From Magnaporthiopsis rhizophila (lineage: Eukaryota > Ascomycota > Sordariomycetes > Magnaporthales > Magnaporthaceae): a stretch of DNA of 64,000 bases. The position numbers and the translations under genes are program-made. The stretch is taken from assembly GCA_003049465.1 (NCBI GenBank), contig PYSS01000103.1, forward strand, positions 1 to 64,000. Direction: 5' to 3'. How positions within the stretch are numbered: the stretch's first letter is position 1; every line of letters starts with the position of its first letter. The notes beneath the pieces were generated by a model. The model ran no database searches, was not told the origin of the DNA, and saw nothing but the letters and a program-made list of their open reading frames with translations. This document shows, one piece after another, positions 23,073-35,051 of this stretch.

Positions 23073-24344
23073 GCTGGGCACCCAGGCAGGACCAGTGCAA
23101 GCTCGACGGAGCAGGACAGAGGGGACACGGGAGGACGGGAGCTGAGACGGGCCGGGTCTGGCTGGCGGCAGCAGAACCAATGTCAGCAGCGGGGCTTTAC
23201 GAAGGACGGATGGGCGGCACAGAGCTGCCTTGACAGACCGTTTCCCGGAGCGAAGGTTGGCGATGCACAGCTGGCGTTCCGGTGCGGCTGCCGGGAAGTT
23301 GAGGTCTAAGGAGGTCGAGCAGTTCGACAAAATCGGGGCGCGGCTCTGACAATGATGACAATTTTTTTTGGCCTATCCCCGCAGAAAATTTGGTTCAGCC
23401 CAGCCAGGACCCCGGTCTAGCTCGATGTTTGTTTCGTTTTTTTTTTTTTTTAGCGGGCCACCGGCAAACTCCAAGCGCAGGGAGCTTCCATGTACTTTCC
23501 CATAGCATCCTGGCTGTTGCGGTACCTTGCCACACCCGCCCTCTGTGTCTGAGCCGGAGATTGCACACCTCCCGCCAGCCCGCTTCCCTGGATCCTAGTG
23601 CACAGACCAAGCAGCCCACCCACGCCGCGTCCAGTCCTGGGCGTTGCGAAACTCCTGATGGCTGGCTCGCACAACGTCTTGGCGGCTTGTGATTCATTTG
23701 GTAGACACTCGCATATATACACTCCCCGTCTTTTGCTGGCCTTGCTATGTGTACTTGGGCTCTGCAGCCGGCCTCTGTATCTGTGGTGAAGCTCACGGGG
23801 CCAGACAGCATTATCATACTATCTCCGACACCGATGACTAATATCGTCGGCGTGACGAGGAGCTGCAGATGCAGGCGCAAGCATCGCAAATGAGCAAGCA
23901 TTGTTGCCAACTCTCGGAGCAAACCCGACTTTCATTAGACAACGCCCGGTATAAGCCCCTATTTCCCATTTTATATCGGGCTATCAACAGGGCGAGCACC
24001 GGCACCTTGCGTCCTGGTAGTTGACTCTGCCTCTCCATATCCCCGTGTCTCGCCTAACCCAATCTTGTGGGCCGGACCGCCATCCCCGTCCGTCTAGTGT
24101 CTCTTCCCATGTGGGAATGGGCGGGATCGTCAAAGGCAGGGGCTACGTCATGGGCTGCCCTTGCAACCGCGCCGTCTGTGCCGTCTCTGTGCAGCCGTTG
24201 CATTATTGCCCCCTTCAGCATGAAGGGGCATATGCAGACTTGTCCGGATAGACGTCTTGTGCAAACCAAAAATATCCTAAACAGCTAGCCTAGGTACCTG
24301 TCTACTTATGTATCTGTCCTTGCGGCACCCCACCTTAAAGCCTG
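23073..24344. other. Intergenic region, no gene seen
   Basis: This is a 1.3-kb spacer with a poly-T run near 23440 and scattered short frames. It contains the upstream region of the BTB-like gene and the 3' flank of the MBL-fold gene. Confidence 0.45.
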
Positions 24345-25445
24345 TCACTCCAGCACCACCGCATCGCCGGACGCCAGCTCCAAGAACCGGTGCCCGCCGC
24401 CGGCTTCCTCCCCATCCGCGTCCGCCAGCCTCGCCTCCTCAGCCTCGACAGCGTCCTTGAGTGTATACGTGGTTCTCCGCAGCAGCCAGCTGATCAGCCC
24501 TCCCCCGGCTTTGACCTCGTCATGCGTCGCAATCCAGTACCGCGCCCCGCTAGCGCGCACCGAGCGGAGCCCGTTGTGTGCCCCTAGATTTAGCTGCTTG
24601 GTCATCCAGATCCGGACGTCGTGCATCCCGTGGAGCAGCGCCAGGGTCTTGAGGCCCGACGATGGCAGGAATGCCAAGTCGTCGGCTTCGATCCCATGAG
24701 GCGAGTATAGTATCGTCTCTGCCTCCCCGTGTTCGGACGTCGGAGCCTGGGGATCGACAGTGTCAAACGTGATCATGATGGCCGAGTGGTAGTATAAAGA
24801 GTTGCCGGGCGTCACAACTCTCCCAACACCCAGCCAAGGAGGCAGAAGCGGATGACACGCCGAGAGGGCTTCTTTCCAGTGCGGGGAGGCGTTAGAGAAG
24901 GGCGGTGTGGTGATAACGGTGTCGAAATGGCCCCAGGAGCCGATCAGCTTCGCCGCCTCGCCCGTCGCCAAAACCGGCGTGGCCCTTGGCAGCTCCTCCA
25001 GCGTCGCGCGGTGGCAGTGGTCCGTAAACTCGTGGGAGACGACGACGGCGTCAATGAAGCACGGCGGGGCCCCTGTCACGCCTCCCTGGCCCTTGTCCTC
25101 TCCCGCAGCCTGGTCCTCCCCCTCGAGTTCGCGCAGGGTGTCGTTCAGCTCCGCAATCGTGGCCACGCTGGGCTGGACGACGTGCCATTGGGTGGAGAAC
25201 CAGGACGCCACGTCGGATTGGGGCCCCTGTAGCCAGGGGTCCAGCAGCAGATTGAAGCGCGACCGGCCTGCCGGTGGTGGTCGCTCGGCGCGCCGCGGGT
25301 ACGGGAGCTGGACCAGCCACGTGGTGTCGGCGTTGAGATGGACCAGCACGGGTCGCGGCGTCGCTAGTGCGGCTTGCCACTCCTCCTTGTTTGATATCCT
25401 GATCGGCTGCTTGCATTCTTGAGGCATCTTCCCTCCCGGGCTCAT
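24345..25445 (-). CDS. Metallo-beta-lactamase-fold (UlaG-like) hydrolase
   Basis: A single exon encodes 366 aa. The frame is open upstream, but MSPGGKMPQE is taken as the start because it precedes the conserved region closely and the upstream part is low in domain character. The core has PVLVHLNADTTWLVQLPYP, then VVVSHEFTDHCHRATL at about residues 134-149, the variant H-x3-D-H metal-binding motif of this fungal MBL group, then GHFDTVITTPP and FDTV. Related UlaG-type enzymes hydrolyse lactones or phosphoesters with bound metals. The substrate here is unknown. The protein is probably cytosolic, as no signal peptide is seen. Confidence 0.7.
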   Translation of the reverse strand: MSPGGKMPQECKQPIRISNKEEWQAALATPRPVLVHLNADTTWLVQLPYPRRAERPPPAGRSRFNLLLDPWLQGPQSDVASWFSTQWHVVQPSVATIAELNDTLRELEGEDQAAGEDKGQGGVTGAPPCFIDAVVVSHEFTDHCHRATLEELPRATPVLATGEAAKLIGSWGHFDTVITTPPFSNASPHWKEALSACHPLLPPWLGVGRVVTPGNSLYYHSAIMITFDTVDPQAPTSEHGEAETILYSPHGIEADDLAFLPSSGLKTLALLHGMHDVRIWMTKQLNLGAHNGLRSVRASGARYWIATHDEVKAGGGLISWLLRRTTYTLKDAVEAEEARLADADGEEAGGGHRFLELASGDAVVLE

Positions 25446-26359
25446 TTTGCGGTCGTGGTAGGGTGTCTCTCGTGTTTGTTGTTCGCCTGCTGTAATCCTG
25501 CCTGTCTGCGTTTGGAGGATGGGTTGTTTCTCAGTCACTCTCTTTTTGTTCAACCAAGCAAGGCTTTGTTTCTGCTTCAATAATATTGGGGGAAACAGTT
25601 GGCCTGCGAAAGCGGCATTCTCGTCTCCTTTGTACCTACAAGGCGCTGGTGTTGGCGATTCGCGCGGGTTGCACAGCCACGGCCGCGGGCGTGGTGATCG
25701 ATCCGGCTTCTCTGTCCATGTCATCATCGGTCCCGCCCGCGACCGCATATCGTTTCTTTGTTTCACATTGTGAATGGCGGAACGGTGCAGCCGCCGTGCC
25801 GGCACAGCATGTGCGTAGTTGCATATTTTAATGGATAAATGGTTGTTGTTTGCAAACACGCATGCCGCGTCTTTTTTTTTTTTTCTGAGCCTTGGTATCA
25901 ACTGCATCCAAATCTGCCTGGGCGCGTTGGTGGACAAGGGGTGTTTAGTCAGCTTCTCAGGGCAAGCCATCCAACCCAAGTTGAGATGTTGCTCTGCTAG
26001 GCCATTGCTCGGATATGAACCGACAATACAACAAAGAGACAAGACTAACGACCCGGCTCTAAGCGATATTTCTTGTTCTTTACCAGAATGTCGGGACAAA
26101 GAAAACGCGTCGTCGGCAGTGCTTTGAAGATGGAAATAAGGCCATGATGAGGCACTCTATCTGTGATGGCCGGCGGCATATAAAAGTCCGTTTGAGAATA
26201 GATCAACCGCCACCATCTGGCTCTCCCAGCAACAGCATCCTCTACAACCACAAGCAGGGACAGTCCCACATAGCCACGAGACATCGCAAATCACGCCGGC
26301 GACACCTGACAACATCCGAACTGTCAAACCTGTGGTTGTTAGTATTCCAGTCTACAAAA
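25446..26359. other. Divergent intergenic region
   Basis: These 0.9 kb lie between the MBL-fold gene and the tail-anchored protein gene, which point away from each other, so it should hold both promoters. A poly-T run lies at 25873-25885 and a TATA-like GCATATAAAAG at about 26175. The frame extending upstream of the next gene is ignored in favour of the ATG in better context at 26360. Confidence 0.45.
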
Positions 26360-27223
26360 ATGGCTACTTCGCAACCCATGGAGAACGGCAACAAGGCCCG
26401 GTACGACTGGCCCGAAGGAGAGGACTGCAAGAACTGGTCGCCGTCGCACCGCTCCTACCCAAATACCCCTTACCCATTCCTCTCGCAAACGGGCCAGGGC
26501 GCCTCGTCCTCGTCCTCGTACCGCAATTTCCTAGGGCTAACCATCAAGGTCGCGCCGCTGCCCAACTATCTACCCAGCGTGGCTAGAAGGCAGGAGGGCG
26601 ACGACGACGACGAAGAGGACTACTTCAGCGACGCGCTGGAGGAGTTTCCGGACAAGACCGACGCCGAGAACCTCTTCTCAGACTCCGCTATGTGGTCGCC
26701 GCCCGCATGCCACCGACCCAGCCTGGCCGACGAGCTCGAAAGCGCCGACGACGAGTCCCGCGACTTGGAGGAGGCCACGGCCTCGCCCTTGTCGTCGGAC
26801 GGCGGGTCATGGTCGCCGTATATCTTCTCTCCCACCCGCCGTAGTCTGAAGCAGGAGCAGCAGCAGGCTCGGAACTGGCCTTGGCAGCGCGACGCCTCCA
26901 AATCCTCCTCCATGACGGCGGATTTCGGCAGCGGCAGCAGCGGCGGATGCTGGGGCTCACCCGCGGAGGACGGGGGCGTCGCCGTATTCGCACCGCACGC
27001 GCCGTCGACGCCCGACAGCCTCTTGAGCCTGCCCACTCCGCGCCTCGATTTCCCTCTGACGGGCTATTTCGGCTATGCGACCGGAGGTTCCAACTATGTC
27101 GGTTGCGCTGGCGATGAAGAGCTTGGGCTTCGCCGCGAGGCTGCCTTCATGGGAATCGTGCTGGGCTTCGTCTCGGGCCTCATGTTCGCGTACGCTCTCC
27201 TCCTGTACGGTAGCTCGTACTAG
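26360..27223 (+). CDS. Acidic tail-anchored membrane protein
   Basis: A single exon encodes 287 aa. The start at 26360 lies in a good context (CTACAAAAATGGC). Residues 1-255 are hydrophilic and low-complexity, with an acidic stretch (EGDDDDEEDYFSDALEEFPD) and many Ser-Pro motifs that could be phosphosites. The last 27 residues form one hydrophobic helix (GIVLGFVSGLMFAYALLLYG) ending GSSY, so it is predicted to be tail-anchored with the bulk in the cytosol. I do not recognise a family. Confidence 0.65.
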   Translation: MATSQPMENGNKARYDWPEGEDCKNWSPSHRSYPNTPYPFLSQTGQGASSSSSYRNFLGLTIKVAPLPNYLPSVARRQEGDDDDEEDYFSDALEEFPDKTDAENLFSDSAMWSPPACHRPSLADELESADDESRDLEEATASPLSSDGGSWSPYIFSPTRRSLKQEQQQARNWPWQRDASKSSSMTADFGSGSSGGCWGSPAEDGGVAVFAPHAPSTPDSLLSLPTPRLDFPLTGYFGYATGGSNYVGCAGDEELGLRREAAFMGIVLGFVSGLMFAYALLLYGSSY

Positions 27224-27991
27224 GTAGGCAGGCCTGGGATTAGGGGCGGACACGGGGACATAGAACTGACGACCTTGATCGAAAGAGGAAGCTGCTCGAT
27301 AAAATACTAGGATAAAGATTGTTACATATATTTATCACATGCATCACCACTATCGGGATATACACTATGTGCCTAGGCGGCCTGTGATGGCAACTGAGTG
27401 ATCTTTCCCTCTCGCTGAAGAACATATACAGAAATAATAGGCTGATGGAAGAGCTAAGGACGCTCGACAGACCTAAATAAACACGGTACACCTCGATAGC
27501 GAGGAGCGGCAAAACTCCGTAGTAGAGTAGGGTGACGCAAGAGCCGACGAAGTCAGACAGCTCGATCTAAATACACAGAGGAGGCCCTCGCAGGGAGGAC
27601 CTCCAAGACGCTGGTAGCAAAACAATATTGGGTATCATAGGTAACAGTAAACCGACACAACGTGCACGGCCCAAAGAAGACAAAGACAAAACCAACCCAG
27701 ACCAACGTTAAAAGACAGACGATGCCACTCCAACAAGAAGACCCCATTTCCAGTCATTCGTGCAAAGAGTATGTCTTCCCCTGGCACCCTGTTGCTGACG
27801 ATATGGGACGGGATACGGGATAGAAAAGAGAAAGTTTGTATCCACAAGTCTGACAGACACGAGGAAAGAAAACAAGGTAATGAAACGACAACAAAAGGGT
27901 GGGTGCGTGGTAGTACCAGAGAAACGTCGACCTGGACGGGTAGGAATCGTGGCAGCCGATCATTAGAGAAGGGTGCGTGCGAGACAGCAAA
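27224..27991. other. Convergent intergenic region
   Basis: This is 0.77 kb between two convergent genes. It presumably holds both 3' UTRs. No gene is evident. Confidence 0.45.
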
Positions 27992-29431
27992 TCAAGCCGT
28001 CTCCTGGGCCTTCTTCTCAGCCGTCGCCTCGGCAGCATTCTTCTTCCACTCGCGCTTAGTGTTCTTACGCTCCTGCGACAGGAGAGTGATGAGGAAGTGC
28101 ATGCTCCTGGTGGCGCGCTTGGCCTCGACGGCGGCGACGGCGGCGTCCTCGTCGAGGCCGTCGTGCATGTACTCGCGGATCTTGTCCCAGACGAGCTTGC
28201 GACGTGAGAACCAGGTGCGGCCCTTGGGGTCCGGGCGCCAGCGGCTCTGCCAGTGGTTCTCGATGGCCTCGATGGGCATGACGCCGTCCAGCCCGTACTT
28301 GTACTCCTGCCAGATCTCGCCCACCGTGTGCAGTGAGCTGTAGGCTAGAACGCGGGGCATACCTCCCAGCTCAGGAGGGAACTCCAACTTGAGTGTTGTC
28401 CTCGCCGGACTGTTGATCCGCATAAACGGAGCTTGTCCTCCCGCTGGCGGCGGCGGCGGCGGCGGCGTGCCCCACTCCGTCGCCGGCCCCGGTGTCGTGT
28501 TGCTCGGCGATGCGGCAGATGAGGAGGCGGCAGCAGCTGCTGCTGCGGCCGCGGCCACCGCGGCTGATGCCACTTCGGTCGTGGACGCGGCCGAGAAGGA
28601 CGGGGCGCGGGGTGGCTGGCCTTGCTGACTGAACTGGGGCTGCTGCGGGTTACCGAAGGAATTCTGCAGCATGGGAGGGTAAATGCGCGAAGGCGTTTGC
28701 GAAGCGGCAAGCTGCGACATGGCCGGGCGCGGGGCCGGAACCGAGGGAGTTAGGGCCTGCCGGTTTACATTTGATGAAGCAGGCAGTCCAGGAAGCCCAT
28801 GGTGCTGCGGCAGATGGACCGTCGGGATTAGTGCCGACGTTGGGAGCCTCTGCATGTACTGCGGCACAGTTGGTGGGTTAGCATAGTGACATACTGGTGG
28901 CAGGGGTGGGATGGTGTAACGCACTCGGTGGGCGGATTCGAAGGCAGTTGAGCCGCCGCTGAAGAAGACAGTCAGGCAGGCCTTGATGTCGACCAACTGC
29001 TTGACGACGTCCTGGTGCTGCGTTGACAAGGTGGCAAGGGCCGACTGCAGCTGATAGACCATGGTGAGGAGCTCTCCCGGGTCCATTGCCTTGGGTTGCT
29101 CCTGCTGCTCCTCGGCAGGGATCTCGGAGCTAGCCCTCGAGGTGGTGGAGCGATCGGCCATGATGGGCTGTGGGGGCGGCGGCGATTTGGGCTGAGCCTG
29201 GAACTGGGACTGTGATTGGGACTGGGGCTGGGGCTGGGGCTGAGGCTGGAGCTCAGGCCGGGGTTCTGTGCCATTTGGCATGCTGCTGCCATTGCTCTCG
29301 TGACTGGCGGCGGCTGCGGTGGTCTGGCGCTTGGCTGGTGGCTGGCGCTCCGAGTCGTCCGCCTCGAGCACGGATGCCGGGCGCTTGATGGACTCGGCCA
29401 TTTTGTCATCAGCTGGTGGTGACCGGGACAT
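27992..29431 (-). CDS. GCR1_C-domain transcriptional regulator
   Basis: A single exon encodes 479 aa from the ATG at 29431; the frame is open further upstream but lacks domain character. The N-terminus is disordered with a likely nuclear signal (PPAKRQ) and a Pro-Gln/Ser-Gln repeat. A helical, Leu/Gln-rich stretch (LLTMVYQLQSALATLSTQHQ) could dimerise. A Pro-rich region and poly-Ala follow. Residues about 369-435 (TVGEIWQEYKYGLDG, IEAIENHWQSRWR, FSRRKLVWDKIREYMHDG) match the GCR1_C DNA-binding fold, named for the yeast activator of glycolytic genes. In filamentous fungi the family is expanded and often has other roles. It is probably nuclear. Confidence 0.75.
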   Translation of the reverse strand: MSRSPPADDKMAESIKRPASVLEADDSERQPPAKRQTTAAAASHESNGSSMPNGTEPRPELQPQPQPQPQSQSQSQFQAQPKSPPPPQPIMADRSTTSRASSEIPAEEQQEQPKAMDPGELLTMVYQLQSALATLSTQHQDVVKQLVDIKACLTVFFSGGSTAFESAHRVRYTIPPLPPVCHYANPPTVPQYMQRLPTSALIPTVHLPQHHGLPGLPASSNVNRQALTPSVPAPRPAMSQLAASQTPSRIYPPMLQNSFGNPQQPQFSQQGQPPRAPSFSAASTTEVASAAVAAAAAAAAAASSSAASPSNTTPGPATEWGTPPPPPPPAGGQAPFMRINSPARTTLKLEFPPELGGMPRVLAYSSLHTVGEIWQEYKYGLDGVMPIEAIENHWQSRWRPDPKGRTWFSRRKLVWDKIREYMHDGLDEDAAVAAVEAKRATRSMHFLITLLSQERKNTKREWKKNAAEATAEKKAQETA

Positions 29432-32400
29432 GGTCGCGTTGTGTGAAGGATCAGCGGAGTTTGCTCTGGTGAAACTGTCACACGCGGTGGTGTCCTCGGA
29501 GCGTCCCGTTGCTGCACAATGATGGGAAGAAGTTGCTTTTATCATCCGGCCGACCCTCTCGTCGCCGTCCCCGTTGCCGATGGTATTGATTGTTCCTCGA
29601 AACAGGCGTTGCACCGGATGCGGAAAATCGGGTTCAATGGGTTCGAGGGCAATGAACGACAGCAGCCGGACCAGTAAGGACGCTTGGCTGAATTGGGCGT
29701 TGGACAAGGACGGGTGGGATCCATCTCCCCGCATGCAGGAACCCTGGGAGACACGTGACTACAGGGAGGAAGACTTTGTTTACTCTTTTCCACCACATTC
29801 TGAATGGACGAAGGTCTGAACTCGGTGCTAGGCATAGTATGCGCTAGATTCTATTGAACCAGCAAGGCAAATAGATAGGTGGCCAGCCTCCTAATGGGCG
29901 TCATTTGAATGATTGTCCCCAGGCCTTTCCTTGTCAAACATTAAGTTTGTTCATCTATATTGCGCCTGATAAACCCAAAAGGCGCCACGACACCCCCGCC
30001 ACATCAAAGCAGGAAGGAGAAAAGAGGTTGTTTCTTGGGGCCCCAGTAATTATTACCACGTCGGCTGGCGGGTCGGTTTTTGGCTGGTGGAGGCTGCGTG
30101 GGATCTTTGGCTACGCAGATATTCCACACAGCATGCATTTCCCTCTGCAGCACGCGTGGGCTGCCTGCAGAAAACGATGGAGACTTCAATTTCCACATTC
30201 CAGTCTGCGCTGGGCCAGACGACGCACGTGCATCATGACGAAGGAGGCGCACCTCGGTCGCCGCGCCATGGTTGGTTGGTCTATCTATTTCGGGATGGTG
30301 GGAGACACGGGAGCTAGGGCTGAAGAGGACGTGCAAGGGAAGGAAAGAGGTGGTCAGAGACTGGCTGGGATGGCTGTTCCTGGAAATCAAACTCGGGGAG
30401 GCAAGCCTTACAGGTGTCGGGGCTGCTCGGCTTTGCAGCTGAAAGTCGTCCGAAACCGAGAAATCCCCAACCTGGCCGGCGATCAATCTTATTATTGGAG
30501 GGGCCAGCAGGCCACATGCGCGGGGAGGCAGGGTACCAGTCGTCCGCGTCGTTTGATGGAGGGGCAGCACGGGATTGGAGACAGAATGGGCGCAAAAATG
30601 CGTTTCAGCGGCAGGAACACAGCGCAGCTCGATCATGACACCATCCGACAGCATCCCAGCACACCCCTCCTTGTCCCCACACACCCCTCCTCCTTCACGA
30701 CGGCACGCGCACGGGTTTGACGACTGGTCATTGGCATGCCCACGCGTGTTTCTCGTTCACGGCGTTACAGCCCTGGTGCCTGTCTCGATCTCGGCGTGGG
30801 ATTCGGCCAGCCCAATTTCTGGGGTTGCCTCAGCCCAGCAGGGTCCAGGACGGGACAGACATGGCATGTGAAAATGGAGGTTGGTGCTACCCCAGATGTT
30901 CCCGTGGTCTCGTGGCTCACCCGTCCACGCTTGGCAACAGACAGTCACACTCGCACAGGCGCCATCACCACCCACCCATTAGCAAGGTGGCTGTTATGGC
31001 CTGGCTCGATGAGGGCGGGCGCACAGCAGCCAGTGGCAGCCTGCCACCAGAAAGCCAGGCGACACAAGGGCCAGGGGAGAGACACTGACGGGAGCAAGTG
31101 CACATCCGCCTCGGAGGCTTGTGACTGACAGAAGCCAGTACATGTATTGCGCGTTTCTCCTCTCCCGTCTCTTTTTATCTTTTGTCATCGCACGCAACCC
31201 TGTGTCTCTCTAGTACTGCCTGTTTGCCGTTTGCGTATTTTACGATTGTGGCGGTAGGAAAGGGAGCGTCTCTCGCCTTTCTCTCCGGCCCGCCAAACAA
31301 GGCGACACCACTCGATTGCCCGACATCGGACTTTGTAGGCCCCGCCGTCCGGTGATCTGCGGCCCGACATCAGGCAGTTCAAGCAAGCGAACCTGCGTGA
31401 TTTCTGCAGGGGAACGGCCTGGGACCAGGGAGAATACCTTACCTGCTACGCGGGTGGGACACATACTGGCAGGGCGAGAGAGAAAAGGTTCGTCCATTCA
31501 AAGTTTCAACCGTTTGGGTCTTTTCCTATCCCCACTGCGCAGGCCGCACTGCACTGCACTGCACTGCAATCCATGCACTTCAATGCATTTCACTGCAGTA
31601 CAATGCACATCATCGGCATGTCGCCCAAGTGGAAACATCCGAACTCATCTCGTCCTGGGGGTATACCCTCCCTGGAACACCTAGAGAGCAAGGAGTCAAG
31701 GGATGCAATTATTTCTCGTGGGCTGGGTAGACCATCCCCATGCCCTCAAGTTGCCCTGACGAGACAGACCGCTTTTCTGCCAGGTCAATCCTCAACGGGA
31801 AGCCCCACCGCCAGTGCGCCAATTCGACCGCCGTTGTGTTCTCCGAGATGGCTGCTACCGACAGGGCTCGGCTCCACCGCAAAGGTGCCGCCAGTCGGTC
31901 AAACTCGAGATGACTGACGGTTTGTGCGTTTCGCTCACAGGAAGTGGATATTCTGGAAGGCCGATCCTGACCAGCACACGAGCGAGCGAGCGACTCGGAG
32001 CCACTCCAAGAGGCCCCAAAGCTGCGCGCGGCAGAGCCAGACACGGCTGACCCAAGTGACGGTGACGGACTGCAAGCTCCCGCCAGCCCCTGAAACCGAT
32101 CCTCCTCCGATTTGCCGCCCTTGTCCAAGGCTGTCAGGCGCTTGCACAAGCCCAGCCAGAGCGCGCAGCGGGCCCTGGTCCCCCAACCCAGGCAAGGGTG
32201 GCCAGCAGAAGCTCTTTTGGCAGCACCAAGCCCCTGCCCCTGTCCCGCCGCGCGCTAGAGCTGCGGCCTCGCCCACCCCAACGCTTCACTGTGTGCCAAT
32301 AGGACAGTGGTTGGTCTCCCACGCGGCCAAGCGGGGCTCCTGCGCACTAGCCGAGCGCATCCCCGGTCTTCTGATCCAGCGGATCGGCTTGAGTTGCGGA

Positions 32401-32827
32401 CAGCCTCCTCCCCTGCCCGTCAAGAACGCCCATAAACACCCACCTCCAGCCCGCTCCATTGGACCGCCAAACTGCCAGACCGCAACTTCTGGCTGCCCCA
32501 TTCAATTACAGACTCACCGCAGCAACGACGGAGACCGCCAAAGAGCTTCCTGGGCGAACCTAACCCTTGCCCTTCCACACTTATAACCCCCGATTGCTCA
32601 ATTGCTGGCCAGAGCATCAAAAAGAAAAATTCCTCACAGACGCCCTGTCCACCCTCGGTGCTGTCCTGAGTTCAACCTGTCTCAGTTACAAAAACGACAC
32701 CAAACCAACGAGGACTACCGCAGTTGGGAGGATATCTTGTCGCCGCTTCATATCCGCAGATCTCCTACTGTCTTGCTGGTTTCGATGGTCCCGCTAGAGG
32801 CGTCCTTGAGGCCCAGACTAAGAAGCA
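29432..32827. other. Long intergenic region, no convincing gene
   Basis: These 3.4 kb lie between two divergently transcribed genes. The longest open frame (29905-30720) has no domain and no plausible codon or start context. It contains a GCACT repeat and long pyrimidine-rich stretches near 32000-32600 that may be the promoter and 5' UTR of the gene at 32828. A non-coding transcript cannot be excluded. Confidence 0.45.
31546..31568. repeat. GCACT pentanucleotide repeat
   Basis: Four perfect GCACT units are followed by degenerate copies (GCAATCCATGCACTT...). Confidence 0.8.
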
Positions 32828-33775
32828 ATGTCCCGCCTGACTTCACTGTCCCGGCGTCACTCCAAGTCAAGCCTTCGGTCAGACGACACCTACCACAGCT
32901 TTCATGACATCGAACTTTTCGAGCCACCAATGTCGTCTTCAACCTCAACCACCTCGGCAGTAACCTCGCCATCCAGCCCGGTTAGCCCTGGCTGCGGGGA
33001 GTTCGAGGCGACAGAGATGCGCCGCCAGGATTCCGGCTATGCGTCTATCCATCAAGACTCTCCATCTGCAAAGAGGAGGGCCTCAGCAACGTCATCCCAT
33101 GCCTCGGGAGGTGCCCTCGGTGGCGGCAGCGGTGGCGGCGTTCGGATGCGGACCCGGCCGTCCGTGCGACGAGCTGCCAGGTCGGGGCCAATCTCCCACC
33201 TTCCCCGCTCAAGCGCGCACTCTCTCTACCACACCCGCTCTCAGCAGTCATATGCCCAGCAGCCTCAGCAGCCAATAGCATACTTCCACTTCCCGGCACC
33301 GCCCGAGCCGCCAGAGGAGGTCGAGGGGCCTGCGGCGCTGGGTGCTGCGTGCCCACGGCCATCCTCAACGCCGCCACTTCGCATAGCGACGTCTACCAGC
33401 TACGACTACGCGTCCCGACGGCAGTCGTACCAGCAGCCGCAATCTCCCCTGCGCTCTGAGACGCCGACGTTTCCTGTGCCACCGCAGACAACGCACTACT
33501 GGACCAGCGACAGGACTCGGCGGCTAGAGTACGCGGCCATCGACGCGGCTAGCCGCGGCGTTCGGGGTTGGGTCATGCGCCACATCGTCCCTGAGTGCTT
33601 CGTCCCGAAGGAGCGTCGGCATATCGGCTTCGACGACGACGGCGGCAGCGTCCGCCGTTACAGGCTCAACCTCGACGAGGACGACGCTGCCGGCACCAGC
33701 ACCACCGGCAGCGAATCTGCCGAGAAGGAGCCGAAGGACAGGAGGTGGCGCCTCTGGGGCAGCAAGACGTTTTGA
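32828..33775 (+). CDS. Conserved disordered fungal protein
   Basis: A single exon encodes 315 aa. The N-terminal two thirds are Ser/Thr/Pro/Gln-rich and disordered. They contain RRQDSGYASIHQDS, a motif often seen in ascomycete regulatory proteins, and a Gly-rich run. The C-terminal third is more ordered and probably conserved: DRTRRLEYAAIDAASRGVRG, WVMRHIVPECFVPKERR, then an acidic linker and a basic RRWRLWG end. There is no signal peptide or membrane segment. I do not recognise a named domain. Confidence 0.65.
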   Translation: MSRLTSLSRRHSKSSLRSDDTYHSFHDIELFEPPMSSSTSTTSAVTSPSSPVSPGCGEFEATEMRRQDSGYASIHQDSPSAKRRASATSSHASGGALGGGSGGGVRMRTRPSVRRAARSGPISHLPRSSAHSLYHTRSQQSYAQQPQQPIAYFHFPAPPEPPEEVEGPAALGAACPRPSSTPPLRIATSTSYDYASRRQSYQQPQSPLRSETPTFPVPPQTTHYWTSDRTRRLEYAAIDAASRGVRGWVMRHIVPECFVPKERRHIGFDDDGGSVRRYRLNLDEDDAAGTSTTGSESAEKEPKDRRWRLWGSKTF

Positions 33776-35051
33776 GCATCCACTGAGTGCGCAGACTGTC
33801 TTGCCTGTTTCTGCTGGGCGGGGATATCCTGTCCTTGTCTTGTGCCTCAAAGTTGGCCTACAATATGGTATCCCCGCAAAGATCAAGACAAGCCCAGCAG
33901 GGCAGCGAGCCCGGCCCACTGAGTTTCATTTGTCGTTTCCATCTTGTTTCCCAGCATGTGTCACGGCATTTACGATCACCACACGCGATAGGCCCCGGCC
34001 CATCTCCCCAGATATTACTTTTTAATCGGGCGGCTCTGCCCATCATATTGCATCCGATACACATGACATACCAGCACATATCACACGGCGTTATATACCC
34101 TTCCTACACACATTTACACACTACATACCCCCGATAGAAAGATTGGCTTTTTGTCTTTTTGGTTATTTCTATGGGCGAATGGATTGATGCAACCACGCGT
34201 TGGGTTCCGGATCCTCTTGGACCGGGTTTGGACGAAGTCGGTTTGTCACCAGCGCTGGCTTCTGGGATTCTGTCCACACCCTTCCCAGTGGATACGGGAG
34301 AAATGAAAGATGTCACGAGCATGTCACACGGAGTTTGATCTGACGCTTGTTATGGAGGATGCCCGGACAGGGATCGGGCTGTCATGGAGAGAATTAGAGG
34401 TTGAGGGAATGTCCTTGTTCGTTTCTTTTCCCTCCATCTTCATCCTGCAGGAGTTTGGTTGCTTCTTAGGGAGAAACTGCATCTGCTCTACTCAATTTAA
34501 TCACACGGATTGTTCCCAAAACTTTTGTTCTCCTTTTCTCTTTTAGTATGGACGTCAACACATTCGGCGGTAAAAAGGTCGAATCTACGGTGCCGAGTGA
34601 CCGGGCCGATGGATCGTATGGAGAACACGCGTCGAGAAAACGATGATCAAACACTGGCATTCCAGGGCATCCCTTGTTGTTTCGCGTCCCCAGCCCACGC
34701 CCTACGACGAGGCTTGCGAATTGCGTGCGCGTGCCACAACGATGGTAGCCGACCGATGGCCAACTGCACACCGAAATGTGGTGCCGGGTATCCTGGTCGC
34801 GCGTAACGGCTGGAACCCTTTTCCCACGTCACCCAGTAAGACCAAGGAATGCTTCCTACAGAGGGGCAAAAGGACGAAGATATTGGCGACATTGAATGAC
34901 AGGAGAAAACAAAAAGAAGAAAGAAAGAACCGAAAGCTGAATCGTAGGTAAAATAGTAGAAACGAGCAAAAAACACGAGCAAAAAACCCCGGGGAAAATA
35001 TCACGTCATCAACCTAGCCTTGCGACCCGCCGCTGACATTAAACAGGCGTA
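33776..35051. other. Convergent intergenic region, no gene seen
   Basis: This is 1.3 kb between convergent genes. Only short frames occur, and an A-rich stretch lies at 34900-34990. Confidence 0.45.

Noticed and set aside
29905..30720. 271-codon plus-strand frame in the long intergenic region
   Set aside because: No domain, signal or plausible composition; overlapping frames of similar length exist on the other strand.
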